A DNA stretch of 6,434 nt from an uncultured Ruminococcus sp. GTDB taxonomy: Bacteria; Bacillota; Clostridia; Oscillospirales; Acutalibacteraceae. The position numbers and the translations under genes were made by a program. Position 1 is the first letter of the stretch. Each line of letters starts with the position of its first letter. The notes beneath the pieces were generated by a model. The model worked only from the letters and a program-made list of their open reading frames with translations. It did not search any database and was not told the DNA's origin. The DNA lies in contig CACZSM010000174.1 of NCBI GenBank assembly GCA_902783815.1, forward strand, positions 1-6,434. The letters are read 5' to 3'. Of this stretch, positions 1-5,961 are shown piece after piece.

Positions 1-467
1 ATCATCTGACCTCCGAGCATACCCAGAGCGCCTGCATAATCAGAAAGCACTCTGACAGCTGCCGCGCATTTTTCAGCTCCGTTAAGTTCCATAGCCTTTT
101 CAGAAACGGCGGTTCTGAATGACAGTGTAAGCAAGCCATTTCCTGCAAGCAGAGCAGTTGCCTCTCCATAGACCTTATGGTTGGTAGGCTTACCTCTTCT
201 GAGGTCGTCATTATCCATACATGGCAGATCGTCATGAATAAGTGAGTATGTATGTATCATTTCAAGAGCGCAGGCAAAGGGCATTGCAGCATCCTCACTT
301 CCGCCGCACAGCTTTGCAAATTCCGTTACAAGCATAGGGCGAACTCTTTTTCCTCCTGCCATAAGGCTGTATTTCATAGCCTCGATAAGTCTTGATATAC
401 TCTCATTATCGCTTTCAGGCATACAGTCAAGCAAAGCCTTTTCCACCTTATCCGTAAATGATGACAT
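1..467 (-). CDS. ispA: Farnesyl/geranyl diphosphate synthase, IspA type (partial, 3' end beyond window)
   Basis: Polyprenyl synthetase that condenses isopentenyl diphosphate with allylic diphosphates in the cytosol, feeding quinone, undecaprenyl and other isoprenoid synthesis. About 155 N-terminal residues are visible, roughly half the usual 290-300. Seen: the GGKRVRP substrate-binding motif at residues 38-44; the first aspartate-rich motif DDLPCMD at 79-85, followed by NDDLRRGKPTNH; a GGQ near 152-154. The four-residue gap in DDxxxxD and a Tyr five positions before the first Asp match bacterial farnesyl diphosphate synthases, so FPP is the likely product. The second Asp-rich motif lies outside the window. 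Residue 110 is Asn in AGNGLL, where relatives usually have AGDALL. It follows xseB by 2 bp; an AAGGAGG site lies inside the xseB end, 10 nt before this ATG. An in-frame ATG at 473, overlapping the xseB stop as ATGA, is an equally possible start. Confidence 0.93.
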   Translation of the reverse strand, partial: MSSFTDKVEKALLDCMPESDNESISRLIEAMKYSLMAGGKRVRPMLVTEFAKLCGGSEDAAMPFACALEMIHTYSLIHDDLPCMDNDDLRRGKPTNHKVYGEATALLAGNGLLTLSFRTAVSEKAMELNGAEKCAAAVRVLSDYAGALGMLGGQM

Positions 468-469
468 AA

Positions 470-673
470 TCATTCATCCTCCTTTTCGCTGAGTGAATTT
501 ATATCCGTAATTTTCTGTTCGGCGTTTTTCAGTATTTCATAGCATCCTGCTGTAAGTTTTGTACCCTCCTCATAGAGCTTTATGGATTCTTCAAGAGGAA
601 GGCTGCCCTCCTCCAGCTTTGTCACTATTTCCTCAAGTCGTTCCATTGACTTTTCGTAATTAATTTTTTTCAT
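470..673 (-). CDS. xseB: Exodeoxyribonuclease VII small subunit
   Basis: Small subunit of exonuclease VII, which with XseA degrades single-stranded DNA from both ends and contributes to repair and recombination. The 67-residue length is normal for the family. The protein is a short charged helical hairpin: the SMERLEEIVTKLEEGSLPLE segment at about residues 9-28 and the SIKLYEEGTKL segment at about 29-40 are the family core, with a Glu/Lys-rich tail. The start is well supported: GGAGGAAA lies 6-7 nt before the ATG at 673. The gene overlaps the 3' end of xseA by 14 bp in another frame and its stop is within 2 bp of ispA, which suggests translational coupling and balanced subunit supply. Confidence 0.95.
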   Translation of the reverse strand: MKKINYEKSMERLEEIVTKLEEGSLPLEESIKLYEEGTKLTAGCYEILKNAEQKITDINSLSEKEDE

Positions 674-1868
674 TTATCTTTCCTCCGGTAATAGCAGCCT
701 CTGTAGTGCCGTCAGCAAATTTCAGAGTTATAATATCTCCGGCAGAGAGCTGTGATGCAGATGATATCACTCTGCCGTTCTTTATTGTCATTGAATAACC
801 TCTTGACAGCACTTTAAGCGGACTGAGTGCTTCAAGTCCTGATACAGCTCTTTCAAGTCTTGCCCTGTTTTCTGCAATTTCTTTTTTATAAAGACTGTTA
901 AGGGTACTGCTCAGCATATCGAGCTGCATTTGTTTATGTCTGACAAGTTCCATAGGAGAGCGCAGCACTTTAGTCTTTGAAAGAGTGTCAAGTCGTTTAT
1001 TTTCGTATATTATTCTTGACGACATTGCTTTACGCAGTCTTTCATAGTACGACTGTAATAATCCGTACAATTCTACCTCTTCGGGGGAAACGATCTCAGC
1101 AGCAGCAGACGGAGTTGAAGCTCTCACATCAGCCGCAAGGTCACAGATAGTAAAATCCGTTTCATGTCCAACGCCTGAAACAACAGGTATTGAGCAGTCG
1201 TAAATAGCTCTTGCGAGGCCTTCGTCATTAAATGCCCAAAGCTCCTCAGCCGAACCGCCGCCCCTGCCTATAATTATAACATCGGCGGCTTTAAGGCGGT
1301 CAAATTTTCTCACGGCATCCGTAAGCTGAGCAGCGGCGTTTTCACCCTGCACAAGAACAGGACACATTATTATTTCACCGATAGGGTATCTTCTTTTCAG
1401 GATACGCAGAATATCCTGTACAGCAGCTCCGGTAGGAGAAGTTATAACTCCGATCCTTTCCGGAAGGACTGGCAGAGTTTTTTTATGCTCGTCAGAAAAA
1501 ATACCCTCAGCAGACAATTTCTTTTTAAGCTGTTCAAAAGCAAGGCTGAGAGCGCCCAGACCATCCGGCTGCATATCCTCTATATAGAACTGGTACTGAC
1601 CGGTGGGAGAATACAGAGATACATTTCCTCTTACAAGTACCTTCATTCCATCCTCCGGACGGAATTTCAGTCTTGAAGCATAGCCAGCGAACATAACAGC
1701 CTTTACAGCGGATCTTTCATCCTTCAGTGACATATACATATGACCTGTTCTGTAGTGGTCGGTAAAGTTTGATATTTCGCCTTTAAGATAGACCGTTCTC
1801 AATTTCGGGTCATCATCGAGCATAGATTTTATATAAAAGTTAAGTTGTGAAACTGTCAGGACAGCCAA
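660..1868 (-). CDS. xseA: Exodeoxyribonuclease VII large subunit
   Basis: Catalytic subunit of exonuclease VII, which cuts single-stranded DNA to short oligonucleotides. With the start used here the protein has 402 residues, typical of Bacillota XseA. Seen: N-terminal OB-fold DNA-binding domain (about 1-100, with LKGEISNF and GHMYMSLKD); catalytic core with GVITSPTGAA near 140-149, GRGGGS near 201-206, GHETD near 234-238 and RASTPSAAAE near 250-259; a long charged helical region (about 265-345); and the C-terminal motif LSPLKVLSRGYS near 348-359. I chose the TTG at 1866-1868 because AAGGGTG lies 6 nt before it and the protein then starts MAVLTVSQLN, as relatives do. The longer choice, a GTG at 1875-1877 (405 residues), has its AAGG directly against the start codon. 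That GTG overlaps the ruvB stop; the shorter form begins 5 bp after it. Confidence 0.95.
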   Translation of the reverse strand: MAVLTVSQLNFYIKSMLDDDPKLRTVYLKGEISNFTDHYRTGHMYMSLKDERSAVKAVMFAGYASRLKFRPEDGMKVLVRGNVSLYSPTGQYQFYIEDMQPDGLGALSLAFEQLKKKLSAEGIFSDEHKKTLPVLPERIGVITSPTGAAVQDILRILKRRYPIGEIIMCPVLVQGENAAAQLTDAVRKFDRLKAADVIIIGRGGGSAEELWAFNDEGLARAIYDCSIPVVSGVGHETDFTICDLAADVRASTPSAAAEIVSPEEVELYGLLQSYYERLRKAMSSRIIYENKRLDTLSKTKVLRSPMELVRHKQMQLDMLSSTLNSLYKKEIAENRARLERAVSGLEALSPLKVLSRGYSMTIKNGRVISSASQLSAGDIITLKFADGTTEAAITGGKINEKN

Positions 1869-1873
1869 ACAAA

Positions 1874-2923
1874 TCACCCTTGATCTTCAAATTTTATCTG
1901 AGGATCCTGCATATCCGGCATTTCAAGACCAATATGCAGACATCCGGCGCGGGTAATACACCTTCCTCTCGGAGTCCTGTTCAAGAAGCCGATCTGCATA
2001 AGGTAGGGTTCAATAACATCCTCGATAGTAACGGCTTCCTCTCCGATGGCAGCGGCAAGAGTTTCAAGTCCGACAGGGCCTCCGCGGTAGAATTTAACGA
2101 TAGCATTAAGCATACGCCTGTCATTTGAATCCAGACCAAGCTCATCAATTTCAAGACGCTCCAGAGCTATCTGAGCAGTTTTCAGTGTAATAACTCCATC
2201 AGACATGACCTGTGCGAAATCCCGTACTCTTTTGAGCATACGGTTAGCAATTCTCGGTGTACCTCGTGAGCGTGAAGCGATTTCGAGTGCGCCCTCGTCA
2301 TCCACTGGAATACCGAGTATTGCAGCGCTTCTTTTTACTATTTTTGCAAGCTCCTCAGGAGTATAAAGCTCCAGACGCAGAGATACGCCGAATCTGTCGC
2401 GCAGAGGTGCAGTAAGCTGACCTGCTCTTGTAGTAGCGCCCACAAGTGTAAAATGCGGAAGGGGCAGATGATAGGAAACAGCCATTTGTCCTTTTCCAGT
2501 GATTATATCTATTGCAAAATCCTCCATTGCCGGATAGAGTATTTCCTCCACAGCTCTGGATATCCTGTGGATCTCATCAATAAACAGCACATCGCCCTCA
2601 TTGAGATTTGTAAGCAGAGCCGCGAGGTCGCCTGGTTTTTCTATTGCAGGACCGGAGGTTATCCTGAGATTTACTCCGAGTTCATTTGCAATTATACCTG
2701 ACAGAGTAGTTTTGCCAAGTCCCGGAGGTCCGTACAGCAGAACATGGTCAAGAGTTTCATTTCTTTGTTTTGCAGCCTCAATAAACACTGCAAGATTTTC
2801 CTTTGCCTTATCCTGTCCGATATAGTCATCCAGTTTTTTGGGGCGCAGGGGATTATCGTTATCGTTTTCACCCATTATTTCTGTGGGAGAAACTATCCTG
2901 TTTTCAAAATCAAAATCTTCCAT
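1874..2923 (-). CDS. ruvB: Holliday junction branch migration ATPase RuvB
   Basis: AAA+ motor that forms hexameric rings on DNA either side of a RuvA-bound Holliday junction and drives branch migration. The 349 residues fit the family (about 330-350). Seen: N-terminal RPKKLDDYIGQ near 27-36; Walker A GPPGLGKT at 65-72; Walker B with FIDEIH near 114-119; sensor 1 VGATTRAG near 161-168; arginine-finger segment APLRDRFG at 172-179; sensor 2 GTPRIANR at 221-228; and a C-terminal winged helix with GGPVGLETLAAAIGEE near 281-296 and IGFLNRTPRGR near 311-321. No key residue is missing. The ATG at 2923 has GAGG 7 nt upstream. It begins 20 bp after ruvA, and its stop lies among the start signals of xseA. 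Confidence 0.98.
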   Translation of the reverse strand: MEDFDFENRIVSPTEIMGENDNDNPLRPKKLDDYIGQDKAKENLAVFIEAAKQRNETLDHVLLYGPPGLGKTTLSGIIANELGVNLRITSGPAIEKPGDLAALLTNLNEGDVLFIDEIHRISRAVEEILYPAMEDFAIDIITGKGQMAVSYHLPLPHFTLVGATTRAGQLTAPLRDRFGVSLRLELYTPEELAKIVKRSAAILGIPVDDEGALEIASRSRGTPRIANRMLKRVRDFAQVMSDGVITLKTAQIALERLEIDELGLDSNDRRMLNAIVKFYRGGPVGLETLAAAIGEEAVTIEDVIEPYLMQIGFLNRTPRGRCITRAGCLHIGLEMPDMQDPQIKFEDQG

Positions 2924-2943
2924 TTTTTATCCTCATCAAAATA

Positions 2944-3552
2944 TCAGCCCTTTTTGCCGATAGCTTTCAGTGTTTCTCCAATAATTTTTTCGACTGGCAG
3001 CTGTGGGTCTATACCCGTCATAAAAGGAGTGACCTCATCCGGAGAGTATCCAAGCACCGCCAGTGCGCCGATAGCCTTAGAGATATTTCCACTGTCAACG
3101 GGTGGCAGACTGTCGGTATTACTTATAGCCGTACTGCCGGAGGGGATAATATTTTTAACCTTATCCTTAAGTTCAAGAATTATTCTTTGAGCGATCTTAT
3201 TTCCGACTCCATTAGCCTTTGTAAAAGCCTTAATATTGCCGGATGATACAGCAAGAGCAAGTTTTTCCGGAGAAAGCTCAGATAATATGGCAACAGCGAC
3301 CTTTGCGCCGACACCGCTTATAGAGGTAAGCAGACGGAAGCAGTTAAGCTCGCTTTTTTCAGCGAATCCACAAAGCTCCACAGCATCCTCACGGACGATC
3401 ATATGTGTATATAGCATAGCTTTTTCGCCGACTTTAGGCAAATTCCTGAGAGTATTCAAGGTAGTCAGGCATTTATAGCCTACTCCGCCGCACTCAATAA
3501 CGGCAAAATTCTGTTCAGTATGTATAACGGTTCCATTCAGACTATATATCAT
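2944..3552 (-). CDS. ruvA: Holliday junction-binding protein RuvA
   Basis: Tetrameric protein that binds the four-way junction, holds it open and square, and recruits RuvB. The 202 residues match the family. Seen: N-terminal OB fold, residues about 1-63, starting MIYSLNGTV and containing GGVGYKC near 22-28; two helix-hairpin-helix DNA-binding motifs around SISGVGAKVAVAIL (77-90) and KANGVGNKIAQRIILELKDK (112-131); a variable linker (about 133-155); and the small RuvB-contacting domain III near 156-202, including AIGALAVLGYSPDEV. The ATG at 3552 follows ruvC by only 12 bp, and the AAGGGG binding site spans the ruvC stop codon, so translation is probably coupled. Confidence 0.97.
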   Translation of the reverse strand: MIYSLNGTVIHTEQNFAVIECGGVGYKCLTTLNTLRNLPKVGEKAMLYTHMIVREDAVELCGFAEKSELNCFRLLTSISGVGAKVAVAILSELSPEKLALAVSSGNIKAFTKANGVGNKIAQRIILELKDKVKNIIPSGSTAISNTDSLPPVDSGNISKAIGALAVLGYSPDEVTPFMTGIDPQLPVEKIIGETLKAIGKKG

Positions 3553-3564
3553 TTATTGTACCCC

Positions 3565-4104
3565 TTATATTTTATTGAAGCTGCCGCCGAAGGTTCTCAC
3601 TGAATTATTACTATTGAGCAGACTTCTCAATTTTGTACCGGCGCATTGAGCGTGGCAGATCGCCATTGCAAGGGCGTCGGCGGTATCATCAGGTTTAGGG
3701 ACGCTGTCGAGTTTCAGCAGTCTTTTCATCATTTCCATAACCTGATTTTTTTTAGCCTGACCGTAGCCAGTAACAGCCTGTTTCACCTGCAAAGGAGTAT
3801 ATTCACTTACAGCAAGGTTATTCATCTGGGCTGCGAGCAGTATAACGCCTCTTGCTTCCGCTACAGGTATGGCAGTTTTCTGATTATTCTGAAAGTAGAG
3901 TTTTTCAATTGCCATTTCATCGGGATCATTTTGTATGATAACAGACACGATACCATTATATATCTGTTGTAGTCTTATTGGGAACGGTACATCAGCATCA
4001 GTAGTAACAGCGCCGAAATCGACAGCCGAGTAGCGTCCGGCATTATATTCGATAACGCCGTAGCCGACTATTGCATATCCGGGGTCAATTCCAAGAATTT
4101 TCAT
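3565..4104 (-). CDS. ruvC: Crossover junction endodeoxyribonuclease RuvC
   Basis: Homodimeric, Mg2+-dependent resolvase that nicks opposite strands of a Holliday junction. At 179 residues it is normal length, with a slightly extended Ser/Asn-rich tail. The RNase H-like fold and its four acidic catalytic residues are all visible: D7 in ILGIDPG, E67 in MAIEKLYF, and D140 and D143 in PDDTADALAMAIC, at the spacing known from E. coli RuvC. First gene of the operon: a sigma-A promoter lies upstream and the leader is about 40 nt. The chosen ATG at 4104 gives the canonical MKILGIDPG start; GAGG lies 9 nt upstream. Another ATG 4 bp upstream is in a different frame. Confidence 0.97.
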   Translation of the reverse strand: MKILGIDPGYAIVGYGVIEYNAGRYSAVDFGAVTTDADVPFPIRLQQIYNGIVSVIIQNDPDEMAIEKLYFQNNQKTAIPVAEARGVILLAAQMNNLAVSEYTPLQVKQAVTGYGQAKKNQVMEMMKRLLKLDSVPKPDDTADALAMAICHAQCAGTKLRSLLNSNNSVRTFGGSFNKI

Positions 4105-4150
4105 ACATTTCTACCTCTGAAAAAACATAGTAAACACATCTCAGCAACCT

Positions 4151-4179
4151 ATTATAACACATTTTATACATTTTATCAA
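4151..4179 (-). promoter_or_regulatory. Sigma-A promoter of the ruvCAB-xseAB-ispA operon
   Basis: Reading the minus strand, TTGATA (4179-4174) is followed after exactly 17 bp by TATAAT (4156-4151), which is also preceded by TGT, giving an extended -10. Expected start of transcription is near 4144, leaving a leader of about 40 nt before ruvC. This is the only good promoter I see for the six-gene operon, whose internal gaps are too short for others. No complete LexA/DinR box overlaps it. Confidence 0.85.
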
Positions 4180-4199
4180 CTATCGGAGTGCGCGGCGAA

Positions 4200-4223
4200 G
4201 AATTAATTTCACGATTAATTTCA
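4200..4223. repeat. Two tandem 12-bp AT-rich repeats upstream of the ruvC promoter
   Basis: On the plus strand GAATTAATTTCA (4200-4211) is followed directly by CGATTAATTTCA (4212-4223), identical at 10 of 12 positions. They lie about 56-79 bp upstream of the predicted transcription start of ruvC, where an activator site or an AT-rich upstream element could sit. The second copy runs into the 18-bp repeat at 4219-4236. Confidence 0.5.
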
Positions 4224-4236
4224 GAGGTTCCCTTTA
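4219..4236. repeat. 18-bp inverted repeat, copy 1 (partner at 5688-5705)
   Basis: The plus strand reads TTTCAGAGGTTCCCTTTA, the exact reverse complement of 5688-5705 beyond the other end of the MATE gene. Its first 10 bases are also inverted-repeated at 4113-4122 (ACCTCTGAAA), so the two sites bracket the ruvC promoter. Function unknown. Confidence 0.8.
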
Positions 4237-4260
4237 CTGATAAAGTAGTGAGCGCGGCAA

Positions 4261-4291
4261 AGGCTGACAAAAAAACAAAGGTTTTGTGCCT
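4261..4291 (-). terminator. Possible weak terminator after the MATE gene
   Basis: On the minus strand AGGCACAAAA (4291-4282) can pair with TTTTGT-CA-GCCT (4272-4261) across a CA bulge. A smaller alternative hairpin, ACAAA-ACC-TTTGT, runs directly into seven T residues. It begins 28 bp after the MATE stop codon. The stem is AT-rich and only the smaller form has a proper T tract, so some transcription may read on into ruvC. Confidence 0.45.
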
Positions 4292-4318
4292 GACTGGTGT
4301 TCGCCGGAAAAGGACAAG

Positions 4319-5674
4319 CTATAAATTTTCTGAGGTTTCTTCTTTTTTGATTGTAGTGTATAGCAGGCTCACAGAAACAGCCATCATAATTATTTCAGTA
4401 ACAGGCTGAGCAAGTATCATGCCGTCAAATCCGAAAAGATGATCCAGAAGCAGCAGCATAGGTATATACAGAACGAGTTGTCTGATGAGAGTTATCACAA
4501 AAGCGAACTGAGGTTTGCCCATAGCCTGAAAAGACATTCTGCTCATAGAGGTAGCGCCGACGAAAGGCAGGATAAGCATAAGAGTTCTGAGGACTCTTGC
4601 GCCGATAGAGATAACCTGTTCCGAGTCGGTAAAAATATCAATAAGCAAAGGCGCGGCGGCGCCGTAAAGGCACATCACACAAAGTTCTGTAATGCTGACA
4701 ACGGTTATACCGGCGCGAAGGACGCTCATCATTCGTTTAAAGTTTTTAGCGCCGTAATTATAGCCCATAATAGGCTGAGTACCAGAAGCGAAACCCTGAT
4801 ATATATAATTTCCGAGGGACAGGATTTTTTGAGCGATACCAATTGCAGCTACAGTAATTTCGCCGTAAGATACAGCGAGATTATTATTTACGATAAAGGC
4901 GGCGGAGGTCAGCAGAGTTTCCAGAGAAGCGGGAATACCGACCCAGAAAATTTCCTTAGTAATATCGGCGGATGGGATCAGGAATTTCACCGATGGTTTA
5001 AGCAATGTTTTTCCGCGCAGATAGAACATAAGAGAAACCGTCATTCCGGCGCCGTTACCGATAATAGTAGCGATAGCCGCGCCGCGGATTCCAAGACCGA
5101 ATGTAAAAATAAAAAGAGGGTCAAGGGCGATATTAGCGATAGTTCCGACGATCATACCGACGATAGAATATTTTACAGAGCCTTCGCTTCTAAGCAGCTG
5201 ACCGAAGGTATAATTCCCCATAGTAAAAATACTTCCGATAAAAAGGATACACACATAATCCTGAGTAAACTGGAAAGTATTTTCCTTTGCGCCAAGTCCT
5301 GAAATGATCTGAGGAAGGAAAGCAAGACCGGCGGCAGAGACAATAAAGCTGTTAATAATTGTCAGACCGAATCCGGCGGCAACAGTTTTTTCAGCTCTAT
5401 GTATATCGCCAGCGCCGAGAGATCTTGCGATAAGGGAGGAAGCGCCGGTACCGATGATATTTGAGACAGCAATAGTTATCATCATAACGGGGTAGGCGAG
5501 ATTTACAGCTGCAAGTCTGTAGTCATCCTTCATAAGACCGATGAAATAGGTATCGACAAGATTATAAAGTACCATAATGAACATACCTGCAATAAGAGGG
5601 ACACCCATTTTAAGTACAGCCGTAGCAGGTTTTTCAGAACTGAGGGTAAAAATTCTTTTATCTGATTTTTCCAT
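4319..5674 (-). CDS. MATE family multidrug efflux transporter (MepA-like)
   Basis: Inner-membrane antiporter of the multidrug and toxic compound extrusion family, which exports cationic drugs, metabolites or other small molecules against a Na+ or H+ gradient. At 451 residues it has family length and alternating hydrophobic stretches consistent with 12 membrane helices in two repeated halves. Seen: MGVPLIAGMFIMVLYNLVDTYFIG in TM1 (about 23-46) with membrane Asp41; GTGASSLIARSLGAGD near 75-90; LGIRGAAIATIIGN near 194-207; in the second half VGIPASLE (245-252), GFASGTQPIMGYNYGAKN (294-311) and FQAMGKPQ (382-389). These fit MepA-like members best; the substrate cannot be read from sequence. The ATG at 5674 has AAGGAGG 7 nt upstream. 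It is a single-gene unit with its own promoter and an unusual long leader, and 18-bp inverted repeats flank it. Confidence 0.95.
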   Translation of the reverse strand: MEKSDKRIFTLSSEKPATAVLKMGVPLIAGMFIMVLYNLVDTYFIGLMKDDYRLAAVNLAYPVMMITIAVSNIIGTGASSLIARSLGAGDIHRAEKTVAAGFGLTIINSFIVSAAGLAFLPQIISGLGAKENTFQFTQDYVCILFIGSIFTMGNYTFGQLLRSEGSVKYSIVGMIVGTIANIALDPLFIFTFGLGIRGAAIATIIGNGAGMTVSLMFYLRGKTLLKPSVKFLIPSADITKEIFWVGIPASLETLLTSAAFIVNNNLAVSYGEITVAAIGIAQKILSLGNYIYQGFASGTQPIMGYNYGAKNFKRMMSVLRAGITVVSITELCVMCLYGAAAPLLIDIFTDSEQVISIGARVLRTLMLILPFVGATSMSRMSFQAMGKPQFAFVITLIRQLVLYIPMLLLLDHLFGFDGMILAQPVTEIIMMAVSVSLLYTTIKKEETSENL

Positions 5675-5687
5675 AGAGCAGCCTCCT

Positions 5688-5705
5688 TAAAGGGAACCTC
5701 TGAAA
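5688..5705. repeat. 18-bp inverted repeat, copy 2 (partner at 4219-4236)
   Basis: The plus strand reads TAAAGGGAACCTCTGAAA, the perfect reverse complement of 4219-4236. Read on the MATE mRNA it is the 3' side of the possible leader-closing stem and ends about where the AAGGAGG ribosome binding site begins. Confidence 0.8.
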
Positions 5706-5800
5706 ACATCCTTCACGAACAGTTTACTGTCAGTTTTCCCGTATGCTTCGTTGCAATACATACAGTATTACTGCGGCTTTCAGTTTTTCAGAGAACCCAT
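5688..5800 (-). promoter_or_regulatory. Structured leader of the MATE gene; candidate cis-regulatory RNA
   Basis: From the predicted transcription start near 5800 to the ribosome binding site, the leader can close on itself. GGG (5798-5796) pairs with CCC (5694-5692) and CTCTGAAAA (5793-5785) with TTTTCAGAG (5706-5698), separated by a small internal loop. Inside, GUAAUAC-UGUAU-GUAUUGC forms a 7-bp hairpin with one U-G pair, and ACAGU/ACUGU can form another small stem. The closing stem ends directly before AAGGAGG, so it could affect ribosome access. No terminator-like U tract follows, so any control would more likely be translational. I do not recognise it as a named riboswitch class. Confidence 0.45.
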
Positions 5801-5806
5801 AAGGAT

Positions 5807-5812
5807 ATTATA
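5807..5812 (-). promoter_or_regulatory. Extended -10 promoter of the MATE gene
   Basis: The minus strand reads TGC-TATAAT, a full extended -10 element. The -35 region 17 bp upstream (TTTCAC) is poor, which is tolerable with an extended -10. It predicts transcription starting near 5800. It lies just after the terminator of the preceding small gene, so the MATE gene is a separate transcription unit. Confidence 0.7.
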
Positions 5813-5848
5813 GCACTGAAAGGAGAAAAGTGAAAGGGGGTAGGGAGC

Positions 5849-5890
5849 AAATAAGAGGCGTCCCCTGAATTTTTAAAGACAGGGAACGCC
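5849..5890 (-). terminator. Intrinsic terminator of the small hypothetical gene
   Basis: On the minus strand GGCGTTCCCTG (5890-5880) pairs with CAGGGGACGCC (5867-5857): 11 bp with a single G-U pair and a 12-nt loop, followed by TCTTATTT. It begins 10 bp after the stop at 5901-5903 of the +1-frame continuation but about 70 bp after the TGA at 5962, which hints that the gene once ended, or still ends, at 5901. Confidence 0.85.
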
Positions 5891-5900
5891 GTTGGATCTT

Positions 5901-5961
5901 TTATTCTGCGGAGCCTTTGTTCAGAAGCTCCTGTTTTTTATCCCATAGTGCTTTTGAGAGG
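5901..5961 (-). other. +1-frame continuation of the small gene (possible lost or frameshifted C terminus)
   Basis: Immediately after the small gene's TGA, the +1 frame reads VDLSKALWDKKQELLNKGSAE and ends in TAA at 5901-5903, 10 bp before the terminator stem. It overlaps the end of the first frame, where that frame reads AAFAG and this one reads QVYVD. The charged, helix-like composition resembles the upstream part. Two readings are possible: a frameshifted gene of about 94 residues, or a separate 31-residue ORF starting at ATG-ATG near 5998-5993 with AAGGAGG 12 nt before it. I favour the frame change. Confidence 0.5.

Noticed and set aside
2..235. Minus-strand 77-codon frame near the left edge
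   Set aside because: It overlaps ispA in another frame, and ispA has unmistakable family motifs there.
2744..3246. Plus-strand open frames of about 148 codons over the ruvA/ruvB junction
   Set aside because: Antisense to two clear genes, no convincing ribosome binding site, no recognisable protein.
4085..4270. Minus-strand 61-codon frame across the ruvC promoter
   Set aside because: It contains the -35 and -10 elements and runs out of frame into the ruvC start; no family resemblance.
4291..4305. Possible LexA/DinR box (CGAACACC on the minus strand)
   Set aside because: Only the left half resembles the Bacillota CGAAC-N4-GTTCG box, and it lies about 120 bp upstream of the -35, nearer the MATE stop codon.
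4439..5302. 287-codon open frame on the plus strand
   Set aside because: It lies wholly antisense to the well-supported MATE gene; its product is rich in Lys/Ser/His/Asp with no family resemblance, as expected of a shadow frame.
4219..5705. MATE gene as cargo of a transposon with 18-bp terminal repeats
   Set aside because: No transposase or integrase is present, no target duplication is visible outside the repeats, and the gene's own promoter lies outside the right-hand repeat.
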